From positions 1 through 14,209 of the forward strand of contig JBAPYK010000300.1 in the NCBI GenBank assembly GCA_049284695.1: a stretch of 14,209 bases of DNA, written 5' to 3'. Of the stretch, positions 1 through 7,748 are shown one piece after another. This stretch comes from Rhodoplanes sp049284695 (GTDB lineage Bacteria > Pseudomonadota > Alphaproteobacteria > Rhizobiales > Xanthobacteraceae). The position numbers were made by a program, and so were the translations under genes. Each line of letters begins with the position of its first letter. Positions within the stretch are counted from its first letter, which is position 1. The notes below the pieces were generated by a model. It was not told the DNA's origin. It did not search any database and saw only the letters and a program-made list of their open reading frames with translations.

Positions 1-1020
1 GTCGTGATGGCGCGGGTAGTCGGCATCGACAAAGATCGCAAGCAGGTGATCACCGTGCTTGGCTCGTTTAGCTATGACTTCCTCGTTCTCGCGACCGGCG
101 CGACGCATTCTTATTTCGGCCACGAGGAATGGAGCGCCGTTGCGCCCGGACTCAAGCAACTCGCGGACGCGATCAAGATACGCACTCAGATACTCCTCGC
201 GTTCGAACGCGCCGAACTGACCCAGAACGATGAAGAGCGGCGTCGCCTGATGACCTTCGTCGTGATCGGCGGCGGACCGACGGGCGTCGAGATGGCCGGC
301 GCGATCGCGGAAGTCGCGCGGCAGACGTTGCGGTCCGATTTTCGGCGCATCGATCCGCGCTTGGCCCGCATCGTGCTGATAGAAGCGGGGCCCCGCCTGC
401 TTGCGTCGTTCCCGGATGACTTATCGCGTTACGCCGTGGCCGCGCTGACCTGGATGGGCGTCGAGGTGCGAACGGGCACTCGAGTAACGAACTGCGACGC
501 CAACGGCGTCAGTATGGGCGATCAGCGCATCGAGGCAGCAACCTTGATTTGGGCCGCCGGAGTGATTGCCTCGCCGGCGGCCGAGTGGTTGGGCGCTTCA
601 CATGACCACGCCGGGCGCATTCTGGTGAATCCCGATCTCTCGGTCGGCGACAGCGCCGATACTTATGCGATCGGCGACACGGCCGCGGTCAAGGATACGT
701 CCGGCCATCCGGTTCCCGGCGTTGCTCCGGCCGCCAAGCAGATGGGGCGCTATGTCGGTGAGCGGATCGCCGCGAAACTCGCCGGTGCGACGCCGTCGGG
801 GCCGTTCATCTATCGCGATCTCGGCGAACTCGCGACCATCGGCCGAAAAGCGGCCGTGGTGAAAATGGGGAGCATGCAGCTTACCGGCTTCGTCGGATGG
901 GTATTCTGGAGCCTCGTCCACATCTTCTTCCTGATCGGCGCGCGTGATCGGGTCGTCGTCGCGGTCAACTGGGCCTGGAATTATCTGACGTTCCAACGCG
1001 GCGCGCGCCTGATCACCTGA
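1..1020 (+). CDS. ndh: Type II NADH dehydrogenase (NDH-2), 5'-truncated by window edge
   Basis: A flavoprotein of the NDH-2 family, which passes electrons from NADH to quinone at the inner face of the membrane without pumping protons. The reading frame is open from base 1. About 338 residues are present against roughly 420-450 for the family, and the N-terminal FAD-binding GxGxxG motif is missing, so the gene starts outside the window. Seen here, counting from base 4: YDFLVLATGATHSYFGH near 24-40, the NAD-binding VVIGGGPTGVEMAG near 86-99, the C-terminal flavin motif YAIGDTA near 221-227, and a hydrophobic C-terminal segment (WSLVHIFFLIG) followed by a Trp/Arg-rich end, typical of the membrane-anchoring tail. 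The gtg/atg codons at 4-9 are internal, not the real start. It ends about 210 bp before the carbamoyltransferase cassette and need not be co-transcribed with it. Confidence 0.88.
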   Translation, partial: VVMARVVGIDKDRKQVITVLGSFSYDFLVLATGATHSYFGHEEWSAVAPGLKQLADAIKIRTQILLAFERAELTQNDEERRRLMTFVVIGGGPTGVEMAGAIAEVARQTLRSDFRRIDPRLARIVLIEAGPRLLASFPDDLSRYAVAALTWMGVEVRTGTRVTNCDANGVSMGDQRIEAATLIWAAGVIASPAAEWLGASHDHAGRILVNPDLSVGDSADTYAIGDTAAVKDTSGHPVPGVAPAAKQMGRYVGERIAAKLAGATPSGPFIYRDLGELATIGRKAAVVKMGSMQLTGFVGWVFWSLVHIFFLIGARDRVVVAVNWAWNYLTFQRGARLIT

Positions 1021-1232
1021 GAGGAAGGTTTTACGGTCGGGTGGTCGAGGGGCGGGCCAGCGCCGCGGTGGATTGCCTTTAGGATTGCCTTTGTTCATCA
1101 AGGCGAAGCCGGTGAAATAGGCGATCCTATTGACGAAGCGGACAACCGGCGCTCTTTAGGACCCGAAAAAGCCTGTTGGCTGGCAAATGCTCCATGCGGT
1201 TCGCTTATGCCCGCCAACTGACGGGGACTCCT

Positions 1233-1655
1233 TTGCAGGACATCCAAGGCCACAGCGGGCCGGTAAAGGTCGGTTCGGATCGAAGCTTCGGCGCGGTTTT
1301 TGTCGCCGTCTTCGTCGTAATCGGCCTTTGGCCCGTGGTGTCGGGCGGTTCGCCGCGGCTGTGGGCCTTACTGGTCGCGCTTGGCTTCCTCGTGCCGACG
1401 CTCGTTGCGCCGCGGGTGCTGCATCCGTTGAATGTCGTGTGGTTCCGCTTCGGCATGTTGCTGCATGCCGTAGTGAACCCGGTGGTCATGGGGTTGATCT
1501 TTGTCTTGGCTGTCGTGCCGACGGCGCTCGTGATGCGGCTTCGGGGCAAGGACGTGCTCGATATCGACTCGCGCAAGCGGACGCAGCGGGAGAGTTATTG
1601 GATATTGCGTTCGCAGCGCACGATCGACGCAGACTCGATGCGGAACCAGTTTTGA
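1233..1655 (+). CDS. SxtJ-like membrane protein of a carbamoyltransferase cassette
   Basis: A small membrane protein of the SxtJ family, of unknown function, found next to O-carbamoyltransferases including sxtI of saxitoxin clusters. The conserved GSDRSFG motif precedes the first hydrophobic span (about 19-36 of 140 residues). Further spans lie near 42-60 and 72-103. A charged tail follows, with RKRTQRESYW. The start is uncertain. I prefer TTG at 1233, because GGGGA lies six bases upstream and the protein then begins MQDIQGHSG just before GSDRSFG. ATG at 1194 and TTG at 1176 lie upstream in frame but have no clear ribosome binding site and add an unfamily-like N-terminus. The next gene, a DUF5989 protein, starts 19 bp after the stop. 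The function is inferred only from its neighbours; a role helping the carbamoyltransferase at the membrane is possible but unproven. Confidence 0.8.
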   Translation: MQDIQGHSGPVKVGSDRSFGAVFVAVFVVIGLWPVVSGGSPRLWALLVALGFLVPTLVAPRVLHPLNVVWFRFGMLLHAVVNPVVMGLIFVLAVVPTALVMRLRGKDVLDIDSRKRTQRESYWILRSQRTIDADSMRNQF

Positions 1656-1674
1656 TGCTTGAACGAGGGAGCGA

Positions 1675-1824
1675 ATGGCGTTTCTTAGCGAATTGTGGAG
1701 CTTCTTGCGCGCGCGCAAGAAGTTCTGGCTTACGCCCATCATCCTCATGCTGCTGCTGCTCGGCGGATTGGTGGTGCTGTCATCCGGGTCGGCGGTGGCC
1801 CCGTTCATCTATACGCTGTTCTGA
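1675..1824 (+). CDS. DUF5989 family small membrane protein (SxtK-like)
   Basis: A 49-residue protein beginning MAFLSELWSFLRARKKFWL, then one hydrophobic span (PIILMLLLLGGLVVLSSG, about 21-38) and a short tail ending FIYTLF. This layout of an N-terminal FLxELWxFLRxRKKxWL segment, one transmembrane helix and an aromatic end is characteristic of DUF5989 proteins, which almost always sit beside SxtJ-like proteins and carbamoyltransferases. The start is well supported by AGGGAG at 1666-1671 just before ATG 1675. The carbamoyltransferase begins 33 bp after its stop. The biochemical role is unknown. A small-subunit or membrane-tether role for the enzyme is inference only. Confidence 0.85.
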   Translation: MAFLSELWSFLRARKKFWLTPIILMLLLLGGLVVLSSGSAVAPFIYTLF

Positions 1825-1857
1825 TGCGCGCGGACTGATGCAGAGGAAGCGCGCCGC

Positions 1858-3699
1858 GTGACGCGGATACTGGGGATATCGGCGTTCTACCACGACAGTG
1901 CCGCCGCACTGGTGGTCGACGGCGAGGTCGTCGCTGCGGCCCAGGAGGAACGGTTCACCCGCGTCAAGCATGACGCCCGCTATCCGGAGAACGCGATCGC
2001 CTATTGCGTCGCTCAGTCCGGCGGCGGTCTTGCCGACATCGACCTCGTGGTCTTTTACGAGAAGCCGTTTCTCAAATTCGAACGGTTGATCGAGACCTAC
2101 GTCGCCTTTGCTCCGCGCGGCTTCCAGTCGTTCAAGACGGCGATCCCGGTGTGGATTCGCGAGAAGCTGTTCCAGAAGGACATGCTGCGGCGACGCCTGC
2201 AGGAGCTCGCGCCGGACTTCGACTGGAAGACGCGGCTCCTGTTCAGCGAGCATCATCTAAGCCATGCCGCCAGCGCCTTTTACCCCTCGCCGTTCGATGA
2301 GGCGGTGATCCTGACCATGGACGGCGTCGGCGAATGGCCGACCACGTCGGTCGCACTCGGCCGCGGTCGCGACATCACGATCCACAAGGAGCTGCATTTT
2401 CCTCATTCGCTCGGGCTGCTCTACTCCGCCTTCACCTATTACACCGGCTTCAAGGTGAATTCGGGAGAGTACAAACTGATGGGCCTCGCGCCCTATGGCG
2501 AGCCGCGTTACCGCAATCTCATTCTCGACAAGCTGATCCATCTGAAGGACGACGGCACCTTCCACCTCAACATGGATTATTTCAATTACTGCGTCGGCTT
2601 GACCATGACCAACGACGCCTTCGCCGGTCTTTTCGGCCAACAGGCGCGGCGGCCCGACAAGGATCTGCTCACCGATTTCCATATGGATGTGGCCGCCTCG
2701 ATCCAGGCCGTAACCGAGGAAGTGATCCTACGGCTCGCCCGTTCGCTCGCGCGCGAATTCGACCTGCCCAATCTCTGTCTTGCCGGCGGCGTTGCGCTCA
2801 ATTGCGTCGCCAACGGCAAAGTGCTGCGCGACGGCGTTTTTCCGCAGATTTGGATCCAGCCGGCGGCAGGCGACGCCGGCGGGGCGGTAGGCGCTGCGCT
2901 CGCGGCGTGGCATCTGTTTCTCGGTCGCGATCGGCCTGCCCGTCAGAACGCCGACCGCATGCGCGGCGCTTATCTCGGGCCCGAATTCGCGCAGGCGGAC
3001 ATCGAGGCGCGGCTCACCGCGCAGGGCGCCCGCTTTCAGGTGTTGCCGGATGACGAGGTCATCGAGGCGACGGCGCAGGGGCTCGCGGACGGGCAAGCGG
3101 TCGGCTGGATGCAGGGACGCATGGAATTCGGTCCGCGCGCGCTCGGCGCACGCTCCATCCTCGCCGATCCACGCTCCCCGACCATGCAGAAAATGCTCAA
3201 CCTGAAAGTCAAGTATCGCGAGAGCTTCCGGCCCTTCGCGCCCTCGGTGTTGCGCGAAGACGTCGCCGACTGGTTCGAATTCGACGGCGACTCGCCCTAC
3301 ATGCTGCTTGTCGCCGACGTGGTTCCGGAACGCCGCCGCGCAATGACGGCGGAGGAACAGGCGCTATTCGGCATCGACAAGCTCAACGTTCCGCGCTCGG
3401 ATATCCCCGCGGTCACGCATGTCGATTATTCCGCGCGCATTCAGACGGTGCACGCTGAAACCAACCCGCGCTACCACGCGCTGCTGACGCGCTTCAAAGA
3501 AAAGACCGGCTGCCCGGTGCTGGTGAATACCAGTTTCAACGTACGCGGCGAACCGATCGTGTGCACGCCCGAAGACGCGTTCCACTGCTTCATGGGCACC
3601 GAACTCGATCTCCTGGTCGCCGGCAATTGCCTGCTGCGTAAAGAGGAGCAGGACCAGTCGCTTGCGCGCAATTACAAGGACGCCTTCGAGCTCGATTAG
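1858..3699 (+). CDS. Carbamoyltransferase, NodU/TobZ/SxtI family
   Basis: An O-carbamoyltransferase of about 613 residues, full length for the family. These enzymes use carbamoyl phosphate and ATP to form carbamoyl adenylate and transfer the carbamoyl group to a hydroxyl of an acceptor such as a sugar, Nod factor or antibiotic. Conserved blocks in order: ISAFYHDSAAALVVDG (7-22), QEERFTRVKHD (29-39), EHHLSHAASAFYPSPF (131-146, with the two metal-site histidines), MDGVGEW (154-160), SGEYKLMGLAPYG (202-214), CLAGGVALNCVANG (307-320), AAGDAGGAVGAAL (336-348), GRMEFGPRALGARSILADPR (420-439) and VNTSFNVRGEPIV (556-568). It starts at GTG 1858, with GAGGAAG at 1843-1849 eight bases upstream. It is the last gene of the SxtJ-DUF5989 cassette. 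No glycosyltransferase or biosynthetic gene lies nearby in the window, so the acceptor cannot be read from context. Confidence 0.95.
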   Translation: MTRILGISAFYHDSAAALVVDGEVVAAAQEERFTRVKHDARYPENAIAYCVAQSGGGLADIDLVVFYEKPFLKFERLIETYVAFAPRGFQSFKTAIPVWIREKLFQKDMLRRRLQELAPDFDWKTRLLFSEHHLSHAASAFYPSPFDEAVILTMDGVGEWPTTSVALGRGRDITIHKELHFPHSLGLLYSAFTYYTGFKVNSGEYKLMGLAPYGEPRYRNLILDKLIHLKDDGTFHLNMDYFNYCVGLTMTNDAFAGLFGQQARRPDKDLLTDFHMDVAASIQAVTEEVILRLARSLAREFDLPNLCLAGGVALNCVANGKVLRDGVFPQIWIQPAAGDAGGAVGAALAAWHLFLGRDRPARQNADRMRGAYLGPEFAQADIEARLTAQGARFQVLPDDEVIEATAQGLADGQAVGWMQGRMEFGPRALGARSILADPRSPTMQKMLNLKVKYRESFRPFAPSVLREDVADWFEFDGDSPYMLLVADVVPERRRAMTAEEQALFGIDKLNVPRSDIPAVTHVDYSARIQTVHAETNPRYHALLTRFKEKTGCPVLVNTSFNVRGEPIVCTPEDAFHCFMGTELDLLVAGNCLLRKEEQDQSLARNYKDAFELD

Positions 3700-3770
3700 G
3701 AGCGCTTGCGCACGAGAATCGCTCGCAGCGACTGTCGATTGCCTGCGTTCAAGGGGGGACCGCGCGCGGG

Positions 3771-4988
3771 TCAGCGTGCAGTGGAAAGGCGGGAAGCGCG
3801 AGTCTGCAACGCCCGAATGCGTTCGCCCAAATCGCCGCGACTTGCTTGCGCGCGATCGCCCTGCGCCGGACTGCCGTTTCCGCCGGGCGTCGCCTGCGGC
3901 AGGCCGATAGTCTTTTCGTCGGCGAGAATCGATTCAATCGGAGAGCCTGGCCCCTCCAGGGCGAGCGTCAGCCGCGCGACTTCCGCGGCGATATCGTTGA
4001 TGCGCTCCCGCAGCATGGCATTCTCGACCCGTTCCGTGGCCCAGGCCGCCTCCGCCCCCTGCGGCAGAGACGCGCCTTCGCGCTTGAGCCGGGCGGCCTC
4101 CTCGCGCGCCTCGTCGCGCTCCCGCTCAAGCTTCGCCTTTTCCGCCTTCAGGGCCTCTATCTTGTCGATCTCGCCGCGGGTCTTGCGTGCGTCGTAGTCG
4201 CGCTCCGCCAAAACCCGCCCCTGCTCGGTCAGCCGCTCCTCCAGTTCCTGGACGCGCTTGCCGAGCACCTCGGCTTCGGTTGTCTGCGCGATCAACTGCC
4301 GGTCCAATTGCGTGGCGCGGCCGCTGGCGCTCGCTGCCTTGGCGCGTTCCTGCGCGAGTTCCTGGGTCGCGGCCTCGGCCGCTTTGCGCGCGGTCTCCAT
4401 ACGCGGGCTGAACTCCTTGACGTCCTTCGCCGCCTGCTCGAGCTGCGCCTTGTACTGCTCGACCTGCGTCTTCAGCGCGGCGATCTCGAGCCGCTGGCTG
4501 TCGATCGCGGCCGTGCGCTGATTGAGGGCGGCGGTCAGCTTGGCAAGCTCGTTCTCCTTGCCCGTGAGGGCGTGTTCGACGTCATGCATTTTGTTGGTCT
4601 TGACCGAATATTCCTGCTCGGTCGTGCGTAACTGTTCGCGCGTGATGTTCTCGCGCGCTTCGATGGCAAGGAGCGCCGCGTTCTTCTCGTTCAACTCGTT
4701 CTTGAGCTTCTCGATCGCCATCGACTTCTTGCCCAACTCATTGAGCTGGGCGGTGGTCTTTGCCTTGAGCTGATCAACGCTCATCTCCAGCCGCCGCGTC
4801 GACATGGCGAACTCGGCGCGCAACTGATCCTTCTCAGCCTGGATCTCCGCGATCGAAAAGGGCGTCTCGGACGCGAGCCGGCGCTTTGTCAGGCGAACGG
4901 CGCGATTATGGACCAACGGCACGAAAATGAGATTGAACAGACTCGCGATCAGGAATCCGATCGCGAAAAACATGAGCTGTTCGACCAC
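3771..4988 (-). CDS. Membrane-anchored long coiled-coil protein of unknown function
   Basis: A 405-residue protein that I do not recognise as a named family. A single N-terminal hydrophobic span (about residues 5-26, FFAIGFLIASLFNLIFVPLV) is followed by a basic stretch (HNRAVRLTKRRL). A very long Glu/Lys/Ala/Gln-rich heptad-like region follows (about 50-340), then a Pro/Gly-rich tail and a short basic C-terminus. It probably projects a long coiled-coil rod into the cytoplasm, given the positive-inside charge after the span. It starts at GTG (4986-4988), with GGAGG eight bases upstream; an in-frame ATG five codons later is the alternative. It faces the carbamoyltransferase gene, with 71 bp between the two stops, and lies upstream of nothing on its own strand. 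Conserved hypothetical proteins of this design occur in Rhizobiales; a structural or scaffold role is inference. ATPase or SMC-type annotations sometimes given to such proteins are unsupported, because no Walker motif is present. Confidence 0.82.
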   Translation of the reverse strand: MVEQLMFFAIGFLIASLFNLIFVPLVHNRAVRLTKRRLASETPFSIAEIQAEKDQLRAEFAMSTRRLEMSVDQLKAKTTAQLNELGKKSMAIEKLKNELNEKNAALLAIEARENITREQLRTTEQEYSVKTNKMHDVEHALTGKENELAKLTAALNQRTAAIDSQRLEIAALKTQVEQYKAQLEQAAKDVKEFSPRMETARKAAEAATQELAQERAKAASASGRATQLDRQLIAQTTEAEVLGKRVQELEERLTEQGRVLAERDYDARKTRGEIDKIEALKAEKAKLERERDEAREEAARLKREGASLPQGAEAAWATERVENAMLRERINDIAAEVARLTLALEGPGSPIESILADEKTIGLPQATPGGNGSPAQGDRAQASRGDLGERIRALQTRASRLSTAR

Positions 4989-5150
4989 GTGGAACGCCTC
5001 CGCTCAAAACGGCGCCGGGAAGGCTGACACGCTGCGGTGATCTTCCTGCGCTAAGCACAAGCGAATTTACACGTTTTCGGCGTCAGGCTCACGGAAAACG
5101 CCGCCGATCACGCAACATTGTCGTGGCGCTGGCCGCGGGTGGGCGGGGCG

Positions 5151-5732
5151 TCAGAACGGATTCCAGGTCGATTGCGGGGTGAATTTGAGATACCCGATGC
5201 TCGCGCCGAGCCGGAGCCCGACGCCCGAGCGGATCGGGACGACGACGATATTGTTGGCGGTCAACGCCGTCATGCCGAGCCCGCCGATGAAATAGGCGGA
5301 GCCTTCGATTCCAGCGAAGCGTTGATAAATCGCCTCGGTCGCCGGCAGATTGTAGACCAGCATCATGGTGCGGGCGCCCTCTCCGCCGAAGTCCCAGCCG
5401 AAAGAGGGGCCTTGCCAGAACACGCGCAGGTCGCCCGCATTCTTGGTGTAAAGCACGCCTTCGCCATAACGCAGGCCGCCGAAAAACGCCCCGCCGGCTT
5501 CTTCGCCAAGCACATAGCCGTTGGGAAGCCCCCATTGGCTGACCGTCTTTTCCACGATCGTCGCAAGCCCGCGCGAAACGCCGCCGAAGAACCGATGGCC
5601 CGCGGCGATGATCTCGCCCGGCGCGAACCCGCTGGGATGCGCAGGCTGTGGCGTTTCCTGGGCAACCGCCGTCACCGGGACGGAACACAAAAGCCAAACG
5701 ACGATCGCAACAAGCCGCAAGGCTCTGTCCAT
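5151..5732 (-). CDS. eipA: EipA/DUF1134 periplasmic envelope-integrity protein
   Basis: A 193-residue exported protein matching the DUF1134 family, whose Brucella member EipA is a soluble periplasmic eight-stranded beta-barrel needed for envelope stress resistance and virulence. Seen: a signal peptide of about 24 residues (MDRALRLVAIVVWLLCSV, likely cut after AVA), then the glycine- and aromatic-rich domain from about 35 on, with GYVLGEEAGGAFFGGLRYGEG, WQGPSFGWDFGGEGAR, MLVYNLPATEAIYQRF and GLRLGASIGYLKFT, ending in NPF. I chose ATG 5732 because it begins the signal peptide and GGGGGTGG lies just upstream; an in-frame start at 5828 would add 32 unlikely residues. In Brucella eipA is directly activated by CtrA, but the 163 bp upstream here contain no TTAA half-site, only GANTC motifs at 5810 and 5850. 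It is followed at some distance by the coiled-coil gene on the same strand. Confidence 0.88.
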   Translation of the reverse strand: MDRALRLVAIVVWLLCSVPVTAVAQETPQPAHPSGFAPGEIIAAGHRFFGGVSRGLATIVEKTVSQWGLPNGYVLGEEAGGAFFGGLRYGEGVLYTKNAGDLRVFWQGPSFGWDFGGEGARTMMLVYNLPATEAIYQRFAGIEGSAYFIGGLGMTALTANNIVVVPIRSGVGLRLGASIGYLKFTPQSTWNPF

Positions 5733-5895
5733 TGCTTGCCACCCCCGAGGTTTTGCCGGAGACCAGCGATCCGCGCCCTGCGCCAGATGGCCCCAGCCAA
5801 AGGCCGCCCGAATCACAGGTTCTTGCAAGACTATGACGCGAGCACGGCGGACTCAAAGCGCAGTGGATTGTCCGCGTCGTTAGAGCGCCACGAGC

Positions 5896-6702
5896 CTATT
5901 GCCGCACATGAGGGTCGCCCCAGGCGACGAATGCGGGCACCAGAAAGCCCGTTTCGGCATGCCCATAGGTTAGCGGTGCGCCGTCCGGACGGACCACGGT
6001 TCCGCCCGCGGCGGCGAGGACGGCGTGTCCGGCGGCAATGTCCCACTCATGGGTCGGGGCGAGGCGCGGATAGACGTCGGCTGCGCCTTCGGCGAGCAGG
6101 CCGAATTTAAGCGAAGAGCCCGACGCGACGCGCTCCGCGATCGGCAGCCGGCCGAGAAAAGCCTCGGTTGCGGGGTCGAGATGCGACCGGCTGACGGCTG
6201 CGACCAGTCTGCTTGGGGCGGTTCGGACGCGGATCGGCGCGGCGGCCCGCGCCGTTTCGGGGGGCATGCCCGCCTCAAGAGCAAGGCGCTCGGCGAATTG
6301 ACCGACGCGGCCACGGTAGAGCAGGGCGCGAGCGGGAAGGAAAACGAAGCCCAATGCGGGTTCTCCCGCCTCGATAAGCGCAAGATTGACGGTGTATTCG
6401 TCCCGTCGGGCGATGAATTCCTTGGTGCCGTCGAGCGGATCGACAAGGATGAAAGGAGCGCCGGCTTCGATTGCCGGTTCCGAGCCAGCCAGTTCCTCGG
6501 AGACGGCCGGGACGCCCGGCAGAAGCTTGGCCAGCCCTTCGAGAATCACCGCCTGTGCGGCGTCGTCAGCCGCCGTCACCGGGCTGAGATCGGCCTTCTG
6601 CCGCACGGCCAGCGGCTTACGCGCAATCGCGAGGATCGCTTCGCCCGCTTGCGAGACGAGGCCGGTCAGCGCCGCGATGAGAGTGGGATCAATCGGATGC
6701 AT
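5896..6702 (-). CDS. cysQ: 3'(2'),5'-bisphosphate nucleotidase CysQ
   Basis: A 268-residue member of the inositol monophosphatase/FIG superfamily and the CysQ branch, which removes the 3'-phosphate from PAP made during sulfate assimilation or phosphopantetheine transfer. Metal-site residues are visible: Glu in AVSEELAGSEP (69/70), DPLDGT (88-93, in FILVDPLDGTKEFIARRDEY, characteristic of CysQ) and WD at 220-221 in THEWDIAAGHAVLAAAGG. The frame stays open upstream to 6822, but those 40 residues (MWMACPVDV...) do not resemble the family and enter the chpT promoter region, so ATG 6702 is preferred, although its Shine-Dalgarno match is weak. It is divergent from chpT, with 134 bp between the starts, and upstream of eipA on the same strand with a 163-bp gap, so eipA may be read partly from here. 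Confidence 0.9.
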   Translation of the reverse strand: MHPIDPTLIAALTGLVSQAGEAILAIARKPLAVRQKADLSPVTAADDAAQAVILEGLAKLLPGVPAVSEELAGSEPAIEAGAPFILVDPLDGTKEFIARRDEYTVNLALIEAGEPALGFVFLPARALLYRGRVGQFAERLALEAGMPPETARAAAPIRVRTAPSRLVAAVSRSHLDPATEAFLGRLPIAERVASGSSLKFGLLAEGAADVYPRLAPTHEWDIAAGHAVLAAAGGTVVRPDGAPLTYGHAETGFLVPAFVAWGDPHVRQ

Positions 6703-6836
6703 CAAAAGGCGCGCCCCGCGGCGGGAGTCGTTTGCGTTGATTACAAGGGGCGGTGTATCACACGGGGCGACCCGCGGCGCGGCCGCCGAGCGGGTGACAT
6801 CCACCGGACACGCCATCCACACTGGAGACGCATTGA

Positions 6837-7475
6837 ATGTCCAGCGCGGCGACGCTTGAGCCTCTCGATCTCTCCGCCCTGCTCTGCTCGCGGGTATGTC
6901 ACGACCTCATCAGTCCTTCCGGCGCGATCGTCAACGGGCTTGAAGTGTTGGAAGACGCGCAGGACGAAGAGACCAAGGCTTTCGCCCTCAATTTGATCAA
7001 GAAGAGCGCAGCGACCGTATCCGCCAGATTGCAGTTCTGCCGGCTCGCTTTCGGCGCTGCGGGCTCGGTGGGCGCCCAGGTCGATCTCGGGGACGCGGAG
7101 AAGGTCGCGCGCGGCGCCCTCGAGGACGAGAAGGTGAAGATCAATTGGGGCCTGCCGCGGGCGCTGCTTCCCAAGAACCGCGTCAAGCTTTTGCTCAACC
7201 TGTTGCTCGTCGCGGGCCACGCGATCCCGCGCGGGGGGGTGCTGACAGTCGATTCGGCCGGAGAGGGTGAAAACGTGGGCTTCCGTATCGAGGCCTGCGG
7301 GCTCAACGCCCGAGTGCCGCAGGCGATGGTTGCGCTCGTCGCCGGCGGTGAGGAGGGGCAGGCGATCGATGCGCATGCGATCCAGCCTTTTTACACCGGC
7401 TTGCTGGCGAGAACCTGTGGATTATCGGTCGCGATCGAGAGCGAAGGCGAGGCGGTGATCGTCCTCGCCAGGTGA
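6837..7475 (+). CDS. chpT: Histidine phosphotransferase ChpT
   Basis: A 212-residue ChpT, the phosphotransferase that relays phosphate from the hybrid kinase CckA to CtrA (and CpdR) in the alphaproteobacterial cell-cycle relay. The N-terminal dimerisation helix carries the phospho-accepting histidine, His22, in LLCSRVCHDLISPSGAI, followed by NGLEVLED. The remainder resembles the degenerate kinase-like C-terminal domain of ChpT, with no ATP-binding motif: ALLPKNRVKLLLNLLLVA and a final block GLLARTCGLSVAIESEG. The start at ATG 6837 has GGAGA at 6824-6828 eight bases upstream. Its partner ctrA lies about 0.9 kb downstream on the opposite strand, with a hemerythrin gene and a repeat in between. 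In Brucella eipA, chpT and ctrA are also neighbours, as I recall from their locus numbers. Confidence 0.93.
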   Translation: MSSAATLEPLDLSALLCSRVCHDLISPSGAIVNGLEVLEDAQDEETKAFALNLIKKSAATVSARLQFCRLAFGAAGSVGAQVDLGDAEKVARGALEDEKVKINWGLPRALLPKNRVKLLLNLLLVAGHAIPRGGVLTVDSAGEGENVGFRIEACGLNARVPQAMVALVAGGEEGQAIDAHAIQPFYTGLLARTCGLSVAIESEGEAVIVLAR

Positions 7476-7647
7476 CCCCGTCGGCACAGGGCATTGAAGA
7501 TGGTCGTCGCCACGTAAAGTCTCCCCGTTTTTGACGGCGGGCGGCGAGGTTAACGGATGGAAGCGCGGGTCGCCGGGCTTCTCGTGGCCAACGAAATACA
7601 CCGCCGCGTAGCCAAGATACCCGATTGTTCGCTCGCTTCGGTCCTAA

Positions 7648-7748
7648 AGCGAATTCCGTTCCAATCGAATCGGAATTCGCTCCGGTTGTCCTTGAGTGGT
7701 CGCATTTTCTGTGGCGAACCGGTTCCCACTTCGCGGGAAAATGCTCTA
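7648..7748. repeat. Short intergenic palindromic repeat of Rhizobiales type (two hairpins)
   Basis: Two inverted repeats in tandem. The first pairs AGCGAATTCCG (7648-7658) with CGGAATTCGCT (7671-7681). The second pairs GCATTTTC (7702-7709) with GAAAATGC (7737-7744) around a nearly palindromic core, GTGGCGAACCGGTTCCCAC. This composite, with an AATTCCG/CGGAATT hairpin followed by a GCATTTTC hairpin around an AACCGGTT core and ending in CTAG, is a form I recall as scattered in many copies through Bradyrhizobium, Rhodopseudomonas and related genomes. Here its last bases, CTAG, overlap the stop codon of the hemerythrin gene read on the - strand. The family assignment is from memory of its form; copy number cannot be judged from one window. 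Confidence 0.75.

Noticed and set aside
1070..1092. Two tandem copies of GGATTGCCTTT
   Set aside because: Only two 12-bp units in a non-coding gap, with no link to a gene start or known element; probably slippage.
598..1101. 167-codon open frame on the - strand
   Set aside because: It lies opposite the NADH dehydrogenase, is rich in Arg/Pro/Asp as expected of an antisense frame in high-GC DNA, and shows no family motif.
3846..4631. 261-codon open frame on the + strand
   Set aside because: It is antisense to the coiled-coil gene; its Leu/Arg-rich repeats are the complement of Glu/Ala/Lys codons, and no ribosome site or domain was seen.
5072..5100. CGTTTTC/GAAAACG inverted repeat after eipA
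   Set aside because: The stem is short, the loop is 15 bases and no T-run follows on the - strand, so it is not supported as a terminator.
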